A DNA stretch of 64,000 nucleotides from JAGVPT01 sp963772165 (GTDB taxonomy: Bacteria; Bacteroidota; Ignavibacteria; UBA10030; UBA8401): positions 124,001 to 188,000 of the forward strand of contig CAVYWA010000005.1 of NCBI GenBank assembly GCA_963772165.1, read 5' to 3'. This document shows, piece after piece, positions 17,139-25,577 of the stretch (the first letter of the stretch is position 1; every line of letters starts with the position of its first letter). The translations under genes and the position numbers were made by a program. The notes below the pieces were generated by a model. The model was not told the origin of the DNA. It saw nothing but the letters and a program-made list of their open reading frames with translations, and did no database searches.

Positions 17139-18598
17139 GGAAAAATCTTGCTTTCGATTCTGTCGGGTGGCGAGGGAGGCTAGGCGATGATTTTACAGAA
17201 GAAAATGTCGTCCGTATTGTGCATGCCTTCGTTCGTTATCTCTCGCAACAGCATCCCTTGTTTGCAAAGTACAAAGTGGCGATTGGATTCGATGGCCGGG
17301 CAAGCTCCGGGGAGTTTGCCTCTCTTATTGCAAAGGTGTTGACAGAAAATGGCATCGATGTACTGTTGAGTTCCGGAGTTGTGCCGTCACCCGTGCTCTC
17401 ATTTGCGACAAGGCATAATGGCTGCACGTCGGGCATTATGGTGACTGGAGGAGACCTTCTACCGCAATACAATGGCATAGAATTCAAGGGGGCGTATGGC
17501 GGACCTTTCACATCCGAAGAAACGGCCAAGGTTGCAGGATTTCTTTCTGATCCCAAAGAAAAATTTTCCGGCTCTTCAAGCCTGTTCCATAAAGAAATTA
17601 CGCTGATTGATTTTCTTCCCGCTTATCATTCCCATCTCCAAACGCTCATAGATCTCCCCGCCCTCCGCTCCTTTGCTGAGAATCCAAAAAACAATGCAAA
17701 TGTGCTCATTGATTCAATGGGGGGCGCAGGCCAAACAATCATTGAAGATATTCTCGTCAGTTGCGGATGGCGGGCACAGACGTTGTTCAGCGCGCCCGAA
17801 GCCCGATTTTTTGACCGGTGTCCGGAATCAGTGCCGTTGAACCTTGATGCATTAAAATACAACGTCACTGTCATCGACGCACAATTCGGTGTTGCAACAG
17901 ATGGCGACGGGCGTGGATGCTGTATGGTTTACAATGATGGGGAGTGGATGAGCATACAAGATACCGTGTTGGCACTCGTATGGCACTTGCACGAGCAGAA
18001 GCGGTGGCGGGGAGGTATTCTGAAGTCAGCATTTATGACAGACAGAGTAAAACGGCTGTGCAATAATTTGAAGCTGCCGCTCATCGATCTTGGCTTTGGA
18101 AACGGTGCCGAAGAAAGGCTAAGGGCTGAGTGGTTGTTTGGTATGATTGGAACGGGAGGATTTTTCTACGGCAGACATATTCCTGAATGTGATGGAATTT
18201 TATCCGGCCTTTTCGTCGCCGAGATGATTGCTAAGGCTGCGAAGCCTTTGCTTGAAATCACTCAGGAAATTTGGAATACTGTAGGACATGTTTATTGCGA
18301 TAGCGTAGATATGACCTGTGATGCTGCTGTCGCTGATCAGGCGATGAATAACATTTTCAATGCGCCACTAAAGGATTTAACCCTTATAGGCAAATATCGC
18401 GTGGAGAAGTATGAGCGAAACGGTGCAATCGCTGGACTAAAGTTCCAATGGGATGAATGCCGCTGGCTCATGGTTGAATGCCTGGTGTTTAAATCCGTTA
18501 TCCGGCTCATTTGCGAGGGGTTATCAAAAGAAGATGCTTCAACCATCTTAGGAGCTGGAGAAGCAACATTCAAAAATCTATGTCTTGATATTAAGTAA
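17135..18598 (+). CDS. Alpha-D-phosphohexomutase homolog with dismantled active site
   Basis: A 487-residue protein with the four-domain phosphomannomutase/phosphoglucomutase layout. Retained landmarks are the N-terminal FDSVGWRGRLGDDF, VAIGFDGRASS and GRHIPECDGILS. All four catalytic elements are changed. The phosphoserine loop TASHNP is TGGDLLP (104-110), with Gly at the Ser position. The metal loop DGDxDR is DGDGRG (256-261), missing the third Asp. The sugar loop GEESGG is MIGTGG (337-342), without either Glu. The C-terminal RPSGTEP phosphate loop is absent (VECLVFKSVIRLI). The frame is intact and the protein full length, so this looks like a maintained pseudoenzyme, probably binding or regulating rather than catalysing. 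Confidence 0.85.
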   Translation: MRKNLAFDSVGWRGRLGDDFTEENVVRIVHAFVRYLSQQHPLFAKYKVAIGFDGRASSGEFASLIAKVLTENGIDVLLSSGVVPSPVLSFATRHNGCTSGIMVTGGDLLPQYNGIEFKGAYGGPFTSEETAKVAGFLSDPKEKFSGSSSLFHKEITLIDFLPAYHSHLQTLIDLPALRSFAENPKNNANVLIDSMGGAGQTIIEDILVSCGWRAQTLFSAPEARFFDRCPESVPLNLDALKYNVTVIDAQFGVATDGDGRGCCMVYNDGEWMSIQDTVLALVWHLHEQKRWRGGILKSAFMTDRVKRLCNNLKLPLIDLGFGNGAEERLRAEWLFGMIGTGGFFYGRHIPECDGILSGLFVAEMIAKAAKPLLEITQEIWNTVGHVYCDSVDMTCDAAVADQAMNNIFNAPLKDLTLIGKYRVEKYERNGAIAGLKFQWDECRWLMVECLVFKSVIRLICEGLSKEDASTILGAGEATFKNLCLDIK

Positions 18599-18703
18599 GT
18601 GTCATTGTGTCAGTTATTTCTCATTTTTGTCGTCGAGTTTGCCTAAATTGTCAGTTATGTTACCTATGTTCGTTAATGTTGCGTCCGATTTTTAAAGTAT
18701 CAA

Positions 18704-18732
18704 TTGACATTGTTGATCCTGTTTCCTACCTT
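18704..18732 (+). promoter_or_regulatory. Sigma-70 type promoter before the lytic transglycosylase
   Basis: TTGACA at 18704-18709, a 17-base spacer, then TACCTT at 18727-18732. A start near 18739 would leave a leader of about 107 bases. In that leader GAGGAGG precedes a 17-codon open frame (ATG 18823) that overlaps the start of the real gene. Confidence 0.6.
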
Positions 18733-18845
18733 ACTTAAGCTTGTAGGCTTATTCCCGGATTTTGATGATTTTTGACAAGTCGCCCTTCTCGTCATTCGTT
18801 TTTTATGTTGAGGAGGCAAGCAATGTTGAATTATTTGAGGAATAC

Positions 18846-19568
18846 ATGGGTAAGTTGTGGATCAACTGCTTCTTAATGTTGCCGACTCTTCTTTACTTCG
18901 GCTTTGGAAGCTCAATATCTCCAAAAAGCACAAAAGCTGGTGAAATATCGGGAATCGGCGTTCATCAGGGGTTGGACTATAATTCTGCACATTTTTTGCA
19001 AGTGTACGGTCCAACTTTGCGGAAATACTCCCAGAAATATGGGTTTGATTGGCGGCTCGTTTTGGCAATCATGAAGACGGAGTCTCGGTTTCAGCCAAAG
19101 GCATCGAGCCATCGTGGTGCGGAAGGACTTATGCAGATTATGCCGGTGACTCAAAGCCAGATTGCAGAGGAACTTGGTTTTGATGAAGGCGACTTCCATG
19201 TACCGCACACAAACATAAGAGGGGGTATCTATTACTTAGGAAAAATTTATCGTTCGTTTGAGGGAAAAGGTATTACGGAAGATAACCGGCTGAAATTGAC
19301 ACTGGCTGCGTATAACGCCGGGATTGGGCGAATAACGGACGCACGGGCTATGGCGAAATACATGAGCGACGACCCGAATGAATGGGAGTCTGTGAAAAGT
19401 TCGCTCTCATTGCTTTCCCGGAAATATTCTTCGTTGCATGGACATGTGTGGGAGGCAGGGCGCCCCACGAACGGATACTATTCTCAATGGCAGCAAACGA
19501 CTGGATATGTTGAAAGAATTATGGCATATTATAAGGAGTATTGTAAGACGATTCCAAAAGATGCCTGA
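18846..19568 (+). CDS. Soluble/periplasmic lytic transglycosylase, GH23 (SLT)
   Basis: A 240-residue lytic murein transglycosylase that cleaves the MurNAc-GlcNAc bond, leaving a 1,6-anhydro end. I start at ATG 18846 because GAGGA lies just upstream and a signal peptide follows directly (WINCFLMLPTLLYFGFGS). The GH23 fold is seen in VLAIMKTESRFQPKASS, with the catalytic Glu near residue 78. It is followed by GAEGLMQIMPVTQ, HTNIRGGIYYLGKIY, and LTLAAYNAGIGRI. The remaining C-terminal part is helical. The gene overlaps the following PAP2 gene by 8 bases, so the pair may be co-transcribed and serve cell-wall turnover. Confidence 0.9.
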   Translation: MGKLWINCFLMLPTLLYFGFGSSISPKSTKAGEISGIGVHQGLDYNSAHFLQVYGPTLRKYSQKYGFDWRLVLAIMKTESRFQPKASSHRGAEGLMQIMPVTQSQIAEELGFDEGDFHVPHTNIRGGIYYLGKIYRSFEGKGITEDNRLKLTLAAYNAGIGRITDARAMAKYMSDDPNEWESVKSSLSLLSRKYSSLHGHVWEAGRPTNGYYSQWQQTTGYVERIMAYYKEYCKTIPKDA

Positions 19569-20314
19569 TATTTCTTTGAATTCTCCTGCTTTATATAAAG
19601 GCCGCTCAAGCATGACCTATTACTGCTTGGCGGCTTTATTGTTTTGGGCAGGCCCATCAAGGATGTTTGCCCAAAACGATCCGTCGAGCATCGATGTCAA
19701 ACTCTTCCGAGATATTAACAATCCTCAGACTCAATTTAAAACATCGCTCATAGGAGTAAGTGATAATTCTGCATATCCAATTCTTATCGTTGCACCTATA
19801 TCGTTAGCAGCGTACGGACTGGCTGTCAACCAGAACGAAGAATTCGAATCCGGAGTGTTGCTTGGATCGTCTGAGATATTAGCGTATTCAATCGGGTATA
19901 TTTTAAAAGAGAGCGTGAGAAGAGATCGGCCTGTACGAAACTTTGAGTGATGTTCATACTAATCACCTTGATAGTGCAGACCCGTACTCTTTCCCATCGG
20001 GGCATACCACCGGCGCATTTGCTTTGGCGACATTCCTGACCCTTCGATATCCCAAGCCCGAAGTGTATATCCCTGCATTTGCATGGGCGGGATTAGTCGG
20101 TTATGGGAGAGTCTATTTTGGGCTCCATTATCCGTCGGATGTTCTTGCCGGTGCACTGATTGGTGCAGCAAGTTCGTATCTGGTGTACAGGTGCCAGGGG
20201 AAGATTCTTCCGGTCATATACAGGATTATTGGAAGGAAAGAATCAGAGAATGTGTCGGCGATTGTTGTTCCTAACAATGGAGGGGCGTTGATGAATATTA
20301 CGGTGAGGTTCTAA
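19561..20314 (+). pseudogene. PAP2-family phosphatase, split by a +1 frameshift
   Basis: Two consecutive frames together make one PAP2 (phosphatidic acid phosphatase/haloperoxidase-fold) protein of about 250 residues. The first part has a signal-like stretch (LAALLFWAGPSRMFA) and the first motif KESVRRDRP, then stops at TGA 19948. Skipping one base near 19948 restores RNFEDVHTNHLDSADPYSFPSGH, read across the junction, which carries the second motif. The third motif follows as GRVYFGLHYPSDV. All three catalytic motifs therefore survive. Either the gene was recently inactivated or the sequence has one extra base. Intact relatives dephosphorylate lipid or undecaprenyl pyrophosphates. A start at 19612 is possible. 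Confidence 0.8.
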
Positions 20315-20317
20315 CAC

Positions 20318-20348
20318 GCGTAGGCCGGCACTCCTGCCGGGCCTACGC
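20318..20348. terminator. Strong hairpin between convergent genes
   Basis: GCGTAGGCCGGCA at 20318-20330 pairs with TGCCGGGCCTACGC at 20335-20348 (one bulge, four-base loop). It lies 3 bases after the PAP2 stop and 14 before the end of pdaD, so it can serve both strands. A long U tract is lacking. Confidence 0.65.
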
Positions 20349-20361
20349 TTTAGAGAAATGT

Positions 20362-20907
20362 TCAGGGGATCAATACTGCGATTGAAACCACGGTCGTCCA
20401 CTTTCCGTCTTTATCCCCCTCAGCAGACTGCGTAATGTTGAATGTCTTCAAAATTTTTCCGCTCATTTTGAAATGCTTCTCCCGTTCATCCCATGCCAGG
20501 TTCGGATCAAACTCCAAACCGAGTGTTGTTGCCAGCATCGTTGCAGCAAGGTCTTCGGCATATTCACCGGCTTTTTCTTCCGTCTCCCCGTAAGGATGAT
20601 GTTCGGATAAATATCCGTATTGCGATTCGTCCGCCGCTTGAGCAACTCCAATTGATGAGGCGATGAGACGGTTCGGTTCGTTGGTGGCGTTGCGGGCCAT
20701 AACGACAAAGGTCACCGCTCCGGGTTCGAGCAGCTTTATCCCCTCAGCCGGCGGTACGCGTTTGCATTTCGGCGGGTAAATGCTTGACACGCTCACCAAA
20801 TTGCATTTTTCAATGCCGGCGTTTCGAAGGGCAAGTTCGAACGATTGAAGGTAATCCTTGTGTCGACCGACTCCTTTAGTGAAAAACATTTTTGTTGGAA
20901 CGAACAC
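20362..20907 (-). CDS. pdaD: Pyruvoyl-dependent arginine decarboxylase
   Basis: A 181-residue proenzyme that cleaves itself to make a pyruvoyl cofactor and then decarboxylates arginine to agmatine, the first step toward putrescine and spermidine. The self-cleavage site is the Ser-Ser pair in NLVSVSSIYPP (S41-S42). GVGRHKDYLQSFELALRNAG and the Asn-containing VVMARNATNEPNRLIASSIG flank the active site. ATMLATTLGLEFDP is also typical. Length matches the family. Start is GTG 20907 with GGAG upstream. No agmatinase or agmatine deiminase is in the window. Confidence 0.94.
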   Translation of the reverse strand: MFVPTKMFFTKGVGRHKDYLQSFELALRNAGIEKCNLVSVSSIYPPKCKRVPPAEGIKLLEPGAVTFVVMARNATNEPNRLIASSIGVAQAADESQYGYLSEHHPYGETEEKAGEYAEDLAATMLATTLGLEFDPNLAWDEREKHFKMSGKILKTFNITQSAEGDKDGKWTTVVSIAVLIP

Positions 20908-20956
20908 TATCTCATCTCCGCTTTTAATTAAATATGATTGTTATTGATCGTTAATT

Positions 20957-22187
20957 TCATTCTTGCTTATCGAGTGGAACAATTTTCAGGAATCGTCTCG
21001 GTCCGACTTTAACGATGACCGGTGTGAGAAGCTGGATGCGAGCGTTGATGTCGGTAACTTTGACCCCGTCGATTGATACACCCCCTTGCTCGATCAGTCT
21101 GCGCGCTTCGCCTTTCGATGCCGCTAATTTTGTATCCGACAGTATTTGAAGGACGCCGACGCTCTCATTCGTGACCCGGTATCGAAATTCCTTAACGTCA
21201 TCGGGAACATCTTTCTTGATAAAAATCTTATCAAACTCTTGTTCCGCAGCAACACCGCTCTCCTCGGAATGATACATTGCTACGATGGTCCTTGCCAATC
21301 GCCGTTTGATATCACGCGGATTAACAGCCTTGCTGTCCAAATCTTTTTTTAACGCCCCAAGCTCAGCCTCACTGACATCGGTTGCGAGAAGGAAGTAATC
21401 GTAAATAAGGGAGTCGGGAATCGAAAGCGTCTTCCCATACATTTCTTTCGGTGTCTTCGCCGATGCCAATGTAGTTGTCCAACGATTTGCTCATTTTGTC
21501 GACCCCGTCCGTGCCGACCAGGATAGGCATGGTCAAGATTACTTGTGGTTCTTTGCCGAACTCACGTTGGATGTCCCGTCCGACCAATAAGTTGAATTTC
21601 TGGTCCGTGCCTCCGAGTTCGACGTCGGCATCGATCGCTACCGAATCCATTGCCTGAGCCAGCGGGTAGAGAAATTCATGCACAGAGATTGGCTCGCCCG
21701 CTTTGTATCTGAGCGTAAAATCATCCCGCTCAAGCATTCGGGCGACAGTATATTTGCTCCCCAATCGAATGACATCTGCAAACAACATCGGCGCAAGCCA
21801 TTCGGAATTATAGACCATTTTTACTTTGCTCGCGGAAAGTATTTTGGTCGCCTGGTCGAAATATGATTGTCCGTTCTGGCGTGTCTCTTCGATTGAAAGG
21901 GAAGGCCGGGTCTTGCTCCGGCCCGATGGGTCGCCGATCATGCCGGTAAAATCGCCGACAATCAAAATTGCCTGATGCCCCAAGTCCTGAAATTGCCGTA
22001 ACTTGCGGAGGACAACGGAATGCCCCAGATGGAGATCGGGCTTGCTCGGATCGCAACCGAGTTTTATGTTTAATGGCTTGTTGTGCTGGATGGAATTCTC
22101 AATCTTGCGGACGAGTTCGTCTTCGGGAATAATTTCCGAAACGCCTCGTTTGATAACATCCATCTGTTCCTTAACGGTGGGAAACAA
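20957..22187 (-). CDS. tyrS: Tyrosyl-tRNA synthetase, frameshifted in this sequence
   Basis: Class I aminoacyl-tRNA synthetase charging tRNA-Tyr, about 410 residues once joined. The first part has DLHLGHSVVLRKL (HIGH-type), GDFTGMIGDPSGR, GGTDQKFNLLVGRD and DKMSKSLDNYIGI (KMSKS). The frame then slips near 21451-21460. The second frame resumes with TPKEMYGKTLSIPD and ends in an S4 RNA-binding domain (SKGEARRLIEQGGVSIDG). One base too many explains the break: GAA-ACA-CCG would restore the usual spacing. tyrS is essential and no second copy is present here, so a sequence error is more likely than loss. Start is TTG 22187 with AGGA upstream. Confidence 0.93.
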
Positions 22188-22250
22188 TTCCTGCTAATGA
22201 TCCTTTGTTGATGAATAGTGCGCTTTTCAGTCGGGGAATATGCCGCACAT

Positions 22251-22727
22251 TTAAAATTCTTTTCTTGAAAATTGCCGCCGCATTTCGCGCTCGGTGTCCC
22301 GCTTTGCGATGGCAGCACGTTTATCGTAGCTTCGTTTTCCCCGGCAAAGGCCAACCTCTACTTTCGCCCGGCCGTTCTTGAAATACACCTTCAGCGGAAT
22401 TAAAGTTAATCCTTTTTCAGATGTTTTGCCAATTAATTTTCTGATTTCTTTTTTGTGAAGGAGCAATTTCCGCTCCCGCAAAGGGTCATGGTTAAGGATG
22501 TTCGCCTGCTCGTATGGATTGATGTGCATGCCCGATAACCATACTTCGCCGGCCTTCACGTACGCGTAACTGTCCAGCAGATTGGCATTTCCTAAACGGA
22601 GAGATTTGACTTCAGAGCCTCGAAGGACGATGCCCGCCTCAAACGAGTCCAGCACTTCGTACTCGTGCCGGGCTTTTCTGTTGTTGATGGCAATTCGCTC
22701 TTCGGGCGGTTTTTCTTCTACATTCAC
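22251..22727 (-). CDS. smpB: SsrA-binding protein
   Basis: The 158-residue partner of tmRNA in trans-translation, which rescues stalled ribosomes. Signature parts are NNRKARHEYEVLDSFEAGI, LRGSEVKSLRLGNANLLDSYA, MHINPYEQAN, LLLHKKEIRKLIGKTSEKG, and LTLIPLKVYFKNGRAKVEVG. The basic C-terminal tail (KRDTEREMRRQFSRK) enters the decoding centre. I favour GTG 22727; a TTG at 22757 would add ten residues that are poorly like the family. No obvious ribosome site precedes either. tyrS follows 63 bases downstream on the same strand. tmRNA itself is not found in the window. Confidence 0.94.
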   Translation of the reverse strand: MNVEEKPPEERIAINNRKARHEYEVLDSFEAGIVLRGSEVKSLRLGNANLLDSYAYVKAGEVWLSGMHINPYEQANILNHDPLRERKLLLHKKEIRKLIGKTSEKGLTLIPLKVYFKNGRAKVEVGLCRGKRSYDKRAAIAKRDTEREMRRQFSRKEF

Positions 22728-22757
22728 AACGTAAATTAATAAAATAGACGGCGACAA

Positions 22758-23227
22758 TCAATGAATAAATGGGGGGTGGGCTACTTTGCTCTGAGGTAAT
22801 GCACGGTATTTAGCATCTTGTTCCCAAACTCCGTTTGGGAACGTGCTAAGGATCTTCACCTTCGCGTTCCCAACGAGAGGTTGGGAACGCGATAAAAATC
22901 GGCTGCCATTAATTCCCTCTATACTCATGGAGAGCATCATTACATTCGCCGACTCCGTTCGGGAAGAAGGTGAATTGAGGGCGTCATGGCATCACCTGGC
23001 GGCTTTCACTTGCAGAAACAAATGAGATAGCGTATCTTTAAGGGAACATCGACCTCGATGGATGAGGTTTTGAAAACGATGCTGCAGCCGCAAAGAGGAT
23101 GCAAGGGTACAGCCTTGAACTATAATGTTGTCGCTGGGATCACGCTTTCCGCTGGTGTCGTTTTCACCCTTTATGACTCCCTGCTTCGCGCATAATTTTT
23201 AAAAAACTGACTTCGGTGAATTGAAGA
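22758..23227. other. 470-base intergenic region between smpB and guaA
   Basis: Holds one well-preserved copy of the bipartite palindromic repeat (22815-22891, listed separately). A 45-codon open frame from ATG 23058 to TAA 23195 (MDEVLKTMLQ...YDSLLRA) has no recognised homolog and no ribosome site; it may be chance. A TATAAT at about 23122 has no matching -35. Nothing else is recognised. Confidence 0.5.
22815..22891. repeat. Bipartite palindromic repeat, copy 1
   Basis: Two hairpins in tandem: GTTCCCAAAC/GTTTGGGAAC with a TCC loop (22820-22842), a 20-base linker, then CGCGTTCCCAAC/GTTGGGAACGCG with a GAGAG loop (22863-22891). The two stems share the GTTCCCAA core. The same unit recurs at 40.8, 42.6, 42.8, 42.9, 43.2, 45.7 and 46.1 kb. 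Confidence 0.85.
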
Positions 23228-24775
23228 ATGCCAATGTCTCAACCTGAATCCATTCTTATTCTTGATTTTGGTGCCCAGTATTCACAACTGATTGCCCGGC
23301 GAGTACGCGAGCTTCATGTCTATTGCGAAATTCATCCTTTCAATATTTCGCTCGAAAAAATTCAAGCCTTCAACCCGAAGGGAATTATTCTTTCAGGCGG
23401 ACCGTCCAGCGTTTACGCAGTTGATGCCCCCATTTCGGATAAACGGATTTTCAGCCTCGGCATTCCGGTGCTGGGAATTTGCTACGGGCTTCAATTGATG
23501 GCATTCCAGCTCGGCGGCGAGGTCGACAGGGCGGGGAAAAGGGAATTCGGAAGGGCTCGGTTGATCGTCGATTCGGAGAACGGGATTTTTTCCGGTGTTG
23601 GCAGATCGACGGAAGTGTGGATGAGCCACGGCGATGCGTTGACGAGACTTCCGGATGGGTTCGAGCCGATCGCCCATTCAGACAACGCGCCGATTTGCGC
23701 CATCCGCAATCAAGAAAAAAAAATCTACGGCGTCCAGTTCCATCCTGAAGTCGTTCATACAAAGGAGGGGAAGAAAATACTCGCAAACTTCCTTTTCGAG
23801 ATCTGCCGGTGTTCGGGGGATTGGAACGCAGAGTCGTTCGTCGAACGCTCGGTTGCAGAGATTCGGTCGAAGGTCGGTAATGGCAAAGTTCTTTGCGCAC
23901 TCAGCGGAGGCGTCGATTCCTCCGTTGCTGCTGTTCTTCTCCATAAAGCTGTCGGCGGCCAATTATTCTGTGTTCACATCGATAACGGTGTCATGCGGCG
24001 CGGCGAAAGCGCGCAGGTCGTCAAAACATTCCGGGACGAGTTTCACATTGCACTCGATTTTGTCGACGGCTCGAGTCTCTTTCTTGAACGGCTGCGTGGT
24101 GTGATCGACCCGGAACAGAAACGCAAAATTATCGGTAAAACATTTATCGACATTTTTGAGAAGGAAGCAAAGAAGGTTGAAGGTGTTTCCTTTCTGGCGC
24201 AGGGAACGTTGTATCCGGATGTCATCGAATCGATGTCGTTCAAAGGGCCTTCGGCAACGATCAAAACTCACCATAACGTCGGCGGGCTCCCTGAAACAAT
24301 GCACTTAAAGCTCGTCGAGCCGTTTCGCGAATTGTTTAAAGACGAGGTGCGCGAGGTCGGCCGAAGACTCGGCCTTCCGGAAAATATGATCGGCCGGCAT
24401 CCTTTCCCGGGACCGGGGCTGGCGATTCGTGTTCTGGGTGAAGTGACATTGGAGCGCTTGGAAATTCTCCGTAGCGCCGATGCCATCTTTATAGAAGAAC
24501 TTCACAAGAATAATTTATATAATGAAATCTGGCAGGCCTTTGCAGTGCTGCTTCCGGTGCAATCGGTCGGTGTGATGGGGGATGAACGAACGTATGAGAA
24601 CACCATTGCACTTCGTGCCGTGACCAGCATCGACGGCATGACGGCAGATTGGGTGCATTTGCCGTACGAGGTGCTCTCGGCCGTTTCCAACCGCATCATC
24701 AATGAAGTCCGCGGCGTCAATCGCGTTGTCTATGATATCAGTTCAAAACCGCCGGCAACGATCGAGTGGGAATAA
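23228..24775 (+). CDS. guaA: GMP synthase (glutamine-hydrolysing)
   Basis: A 515-residue enzyme that aminates XMP to GMP, the last step of guanine nucleotide synthesis. The N-terminal class I amidotransferase has ILDFGAQYSQLIARRVRE, the nucleophile Cys in GICYGLQLMA (~residue 84), and the His-Glu of VQFHPEV. The ATP pyrophosphatase domain has the PP-loop ALSGGVDSSVAA (~225). The C-terminal dimerisation part has HHNVGGLPE, RHPFPGPGLAIRVLGE and the ending ISSKPPATIEWE. It is complete and of normal length. Start is ATG 23228; ATG 23234 is possible. Confidence 0.97.
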   Translation: MPMSQPESILILDFGAQYSQLIARRVRELHVYCEIHPFNISLEKIQAFNPKGIILSGGPSSVYAVDAPISDKRIFSLGIPVLGICYGLQLMAFQLGGEVDRAGKREFGRARLIVDSENGIFSGVGRSTEVWMSHGDALTRLPDGFEPIAHSDNAPICAIRNQEKKIYGVQFHPEVVHTKEGKKILANFLFEICRCSGDWNAESFVERSVAEIRSKVGNGKVLCALSGGVDSSVAAVLLHKAVGGQLFCVHIDNGVMRRGESAQVVKTFRDEFHIALDFVDGSSLFLERLRGVIDPEQKRKIIGKTFIDIFEKEAKKVEGVSFLAQGTLYPDVIESMSFKGPSATIKTHHNVGGLPETMHLKLVEPFRELFKDEVREVGRRLGLPENMIGRHPFPGPGLAIRVLGEVTLERLEILRSADAIFIEELHKNNLYNEIWQAFAVLLPVQSVGVMGDERTYENTIALRAVTSIDGMTADWVHLPYEVLSAVSNRIINEVRGVNRVVYDISSKPPATIEWE

Positions 24776-24785
24776 TAGATTTTCA

Positions 24786-24845
24786 ATTTTCAATTTCCGA
24801 TTTGCGAATTAACCGCCCGGAAATCGAAAATCGGAAATTGAGAAT
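24786..24845 (+). terminator. Long AT-rich hairpin after guaA
   Basis: ATTTTCAATTTCCGATTT at 24786-24803 pairs with AAATCGGAAATTGAGAAT at 24828-24845 at 17 of 18 positions, with a 24-base loop. It fills the gap between guaA and the ABC ATPase gene. It may be a terminator or a dispersed palindromic element; there is no clean U run. Confidence 0.55.
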
Positions 24846-24857
24846 CGTAAATTAACT

Positions 24858-25577
24858 ATGATTATCCTCGAGAATCTCACAAAAAAATTCGGTTCGTTCA
24901 AAGCAGTGGACAATCTGTCCCTTACGGTTCCCCAAGGAGAGTTTTTCGGCTTTTTGGGTCCGAATGGAGCGGGGAAAACCACGACCATTAAGATGATGAC
25001 GGGCTTGTTCACGCCGACATCGGGGTCCATCGTTATTAACGGTTTTGATGTTCAACAACGTGCGCTGGAGGCGAAGGCGACCGTAGGGTATATTCCGGAC
25101 CAGCCGTTTTTGTATGACAAACTAACCGGAAGGGAATTTCTGTATTACATCGGCGGATTGTTCAACATGCCCAAGCAAAAGATTCGCGAGCGAACAAAAG
25201 AACTTGTGGAGCATTTTGAGATCGGAGACTGGGTTGATAAAAGGACTGAAGAATATTCTCAAGGGATGCGCCAGCGTGTGACTATCACCGCCGCTTTTCT
25301 TCACGACCCCAAAACGATCATCATCGATGAGCCGATGGTTGGGCTCGACCCGCGCAGCGCCCGCATCGTGAAAGACTCGCTCAAACAGAAATCGCGGGAA
25401 GGTGTTTCGATTTTCATGTCGACGCACAGCCTCGAGATGGTGGAAGAGCTGTGCGACCGGATCGGTATTATTAAAGACGGCAAGCTGATATTCCTCGACT
25501 CACGCGAAAGCCTGCATCATCACAAAGCGAAATACGACGGGAAACTTGAGTCGGTTTTTTTGGAGCTGACGAAGTGA
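24858..25577 (+). CDS. ABC exporter ATP-binding subunit
   Basis: A 239-residue ATPase: Walker A GPNGAGKTTT (~residue 35-44), Q-loop region GYIPDQPFLYDKLTGREFL, signature YSQGMRQRV, Walker B IIIDEPMVGLDPRS and switch His in MSTHSLEMVEEL. The D-loop and signature style resemble the CcmA/NatA exporter class. It overlaps the permease gene by 4 bases (GTGA), so the two make one transporter. The substrate is unknown; neighbours suggest envelope components. Confidence 0.92.
   Translation: MIILENLTKKFGSFKAVDNLSLTVPQGEFFGFLGPNGAGKTTTIKMMTGLFTPTSGSIVINGFDVQQRALEAKATVGYIPDQPFLYDKLTGREFLYYIGGLFNMPKQKIRERTKELVEHFEIGDWVDKRTEEYSQGMRQRVTITAAFLHDPKTIIIDEPMVGLDPRSARIVKDSLKQKSREGVSIFMSTHSLEMVEELCDRIGIIKDGKLIFLDSRESLHHHKAKYDGKLESVFLELTK

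Noticed and set aside
18823..18876. 17-codon leader peptide with GAGGAGG before the lytic transglycosylase
   Set aside because: The peptide has no regulatory composition and simply overlaps the gene start; kept only as a note in the promoter entry.
19940..19952. Programmed +1 frameshift at TGA in the PAP2 gene
   Set aside because: The codon before TGA is GAG, which is not a good slip site, and there is no internal Shine-Dalgarno as in prfB.
21440..21470. Programmed frameshift in tyrS
   Set aside because: No slippery heptamer or stimulatory structure is evident and tyrS is not known for recoding; a single inserted base explains it.
23058..23195. 45-codon open frame between smpB and guaA
   Set aside because: No ribosome site, no homology recognised, and no supporting context; could be chance.
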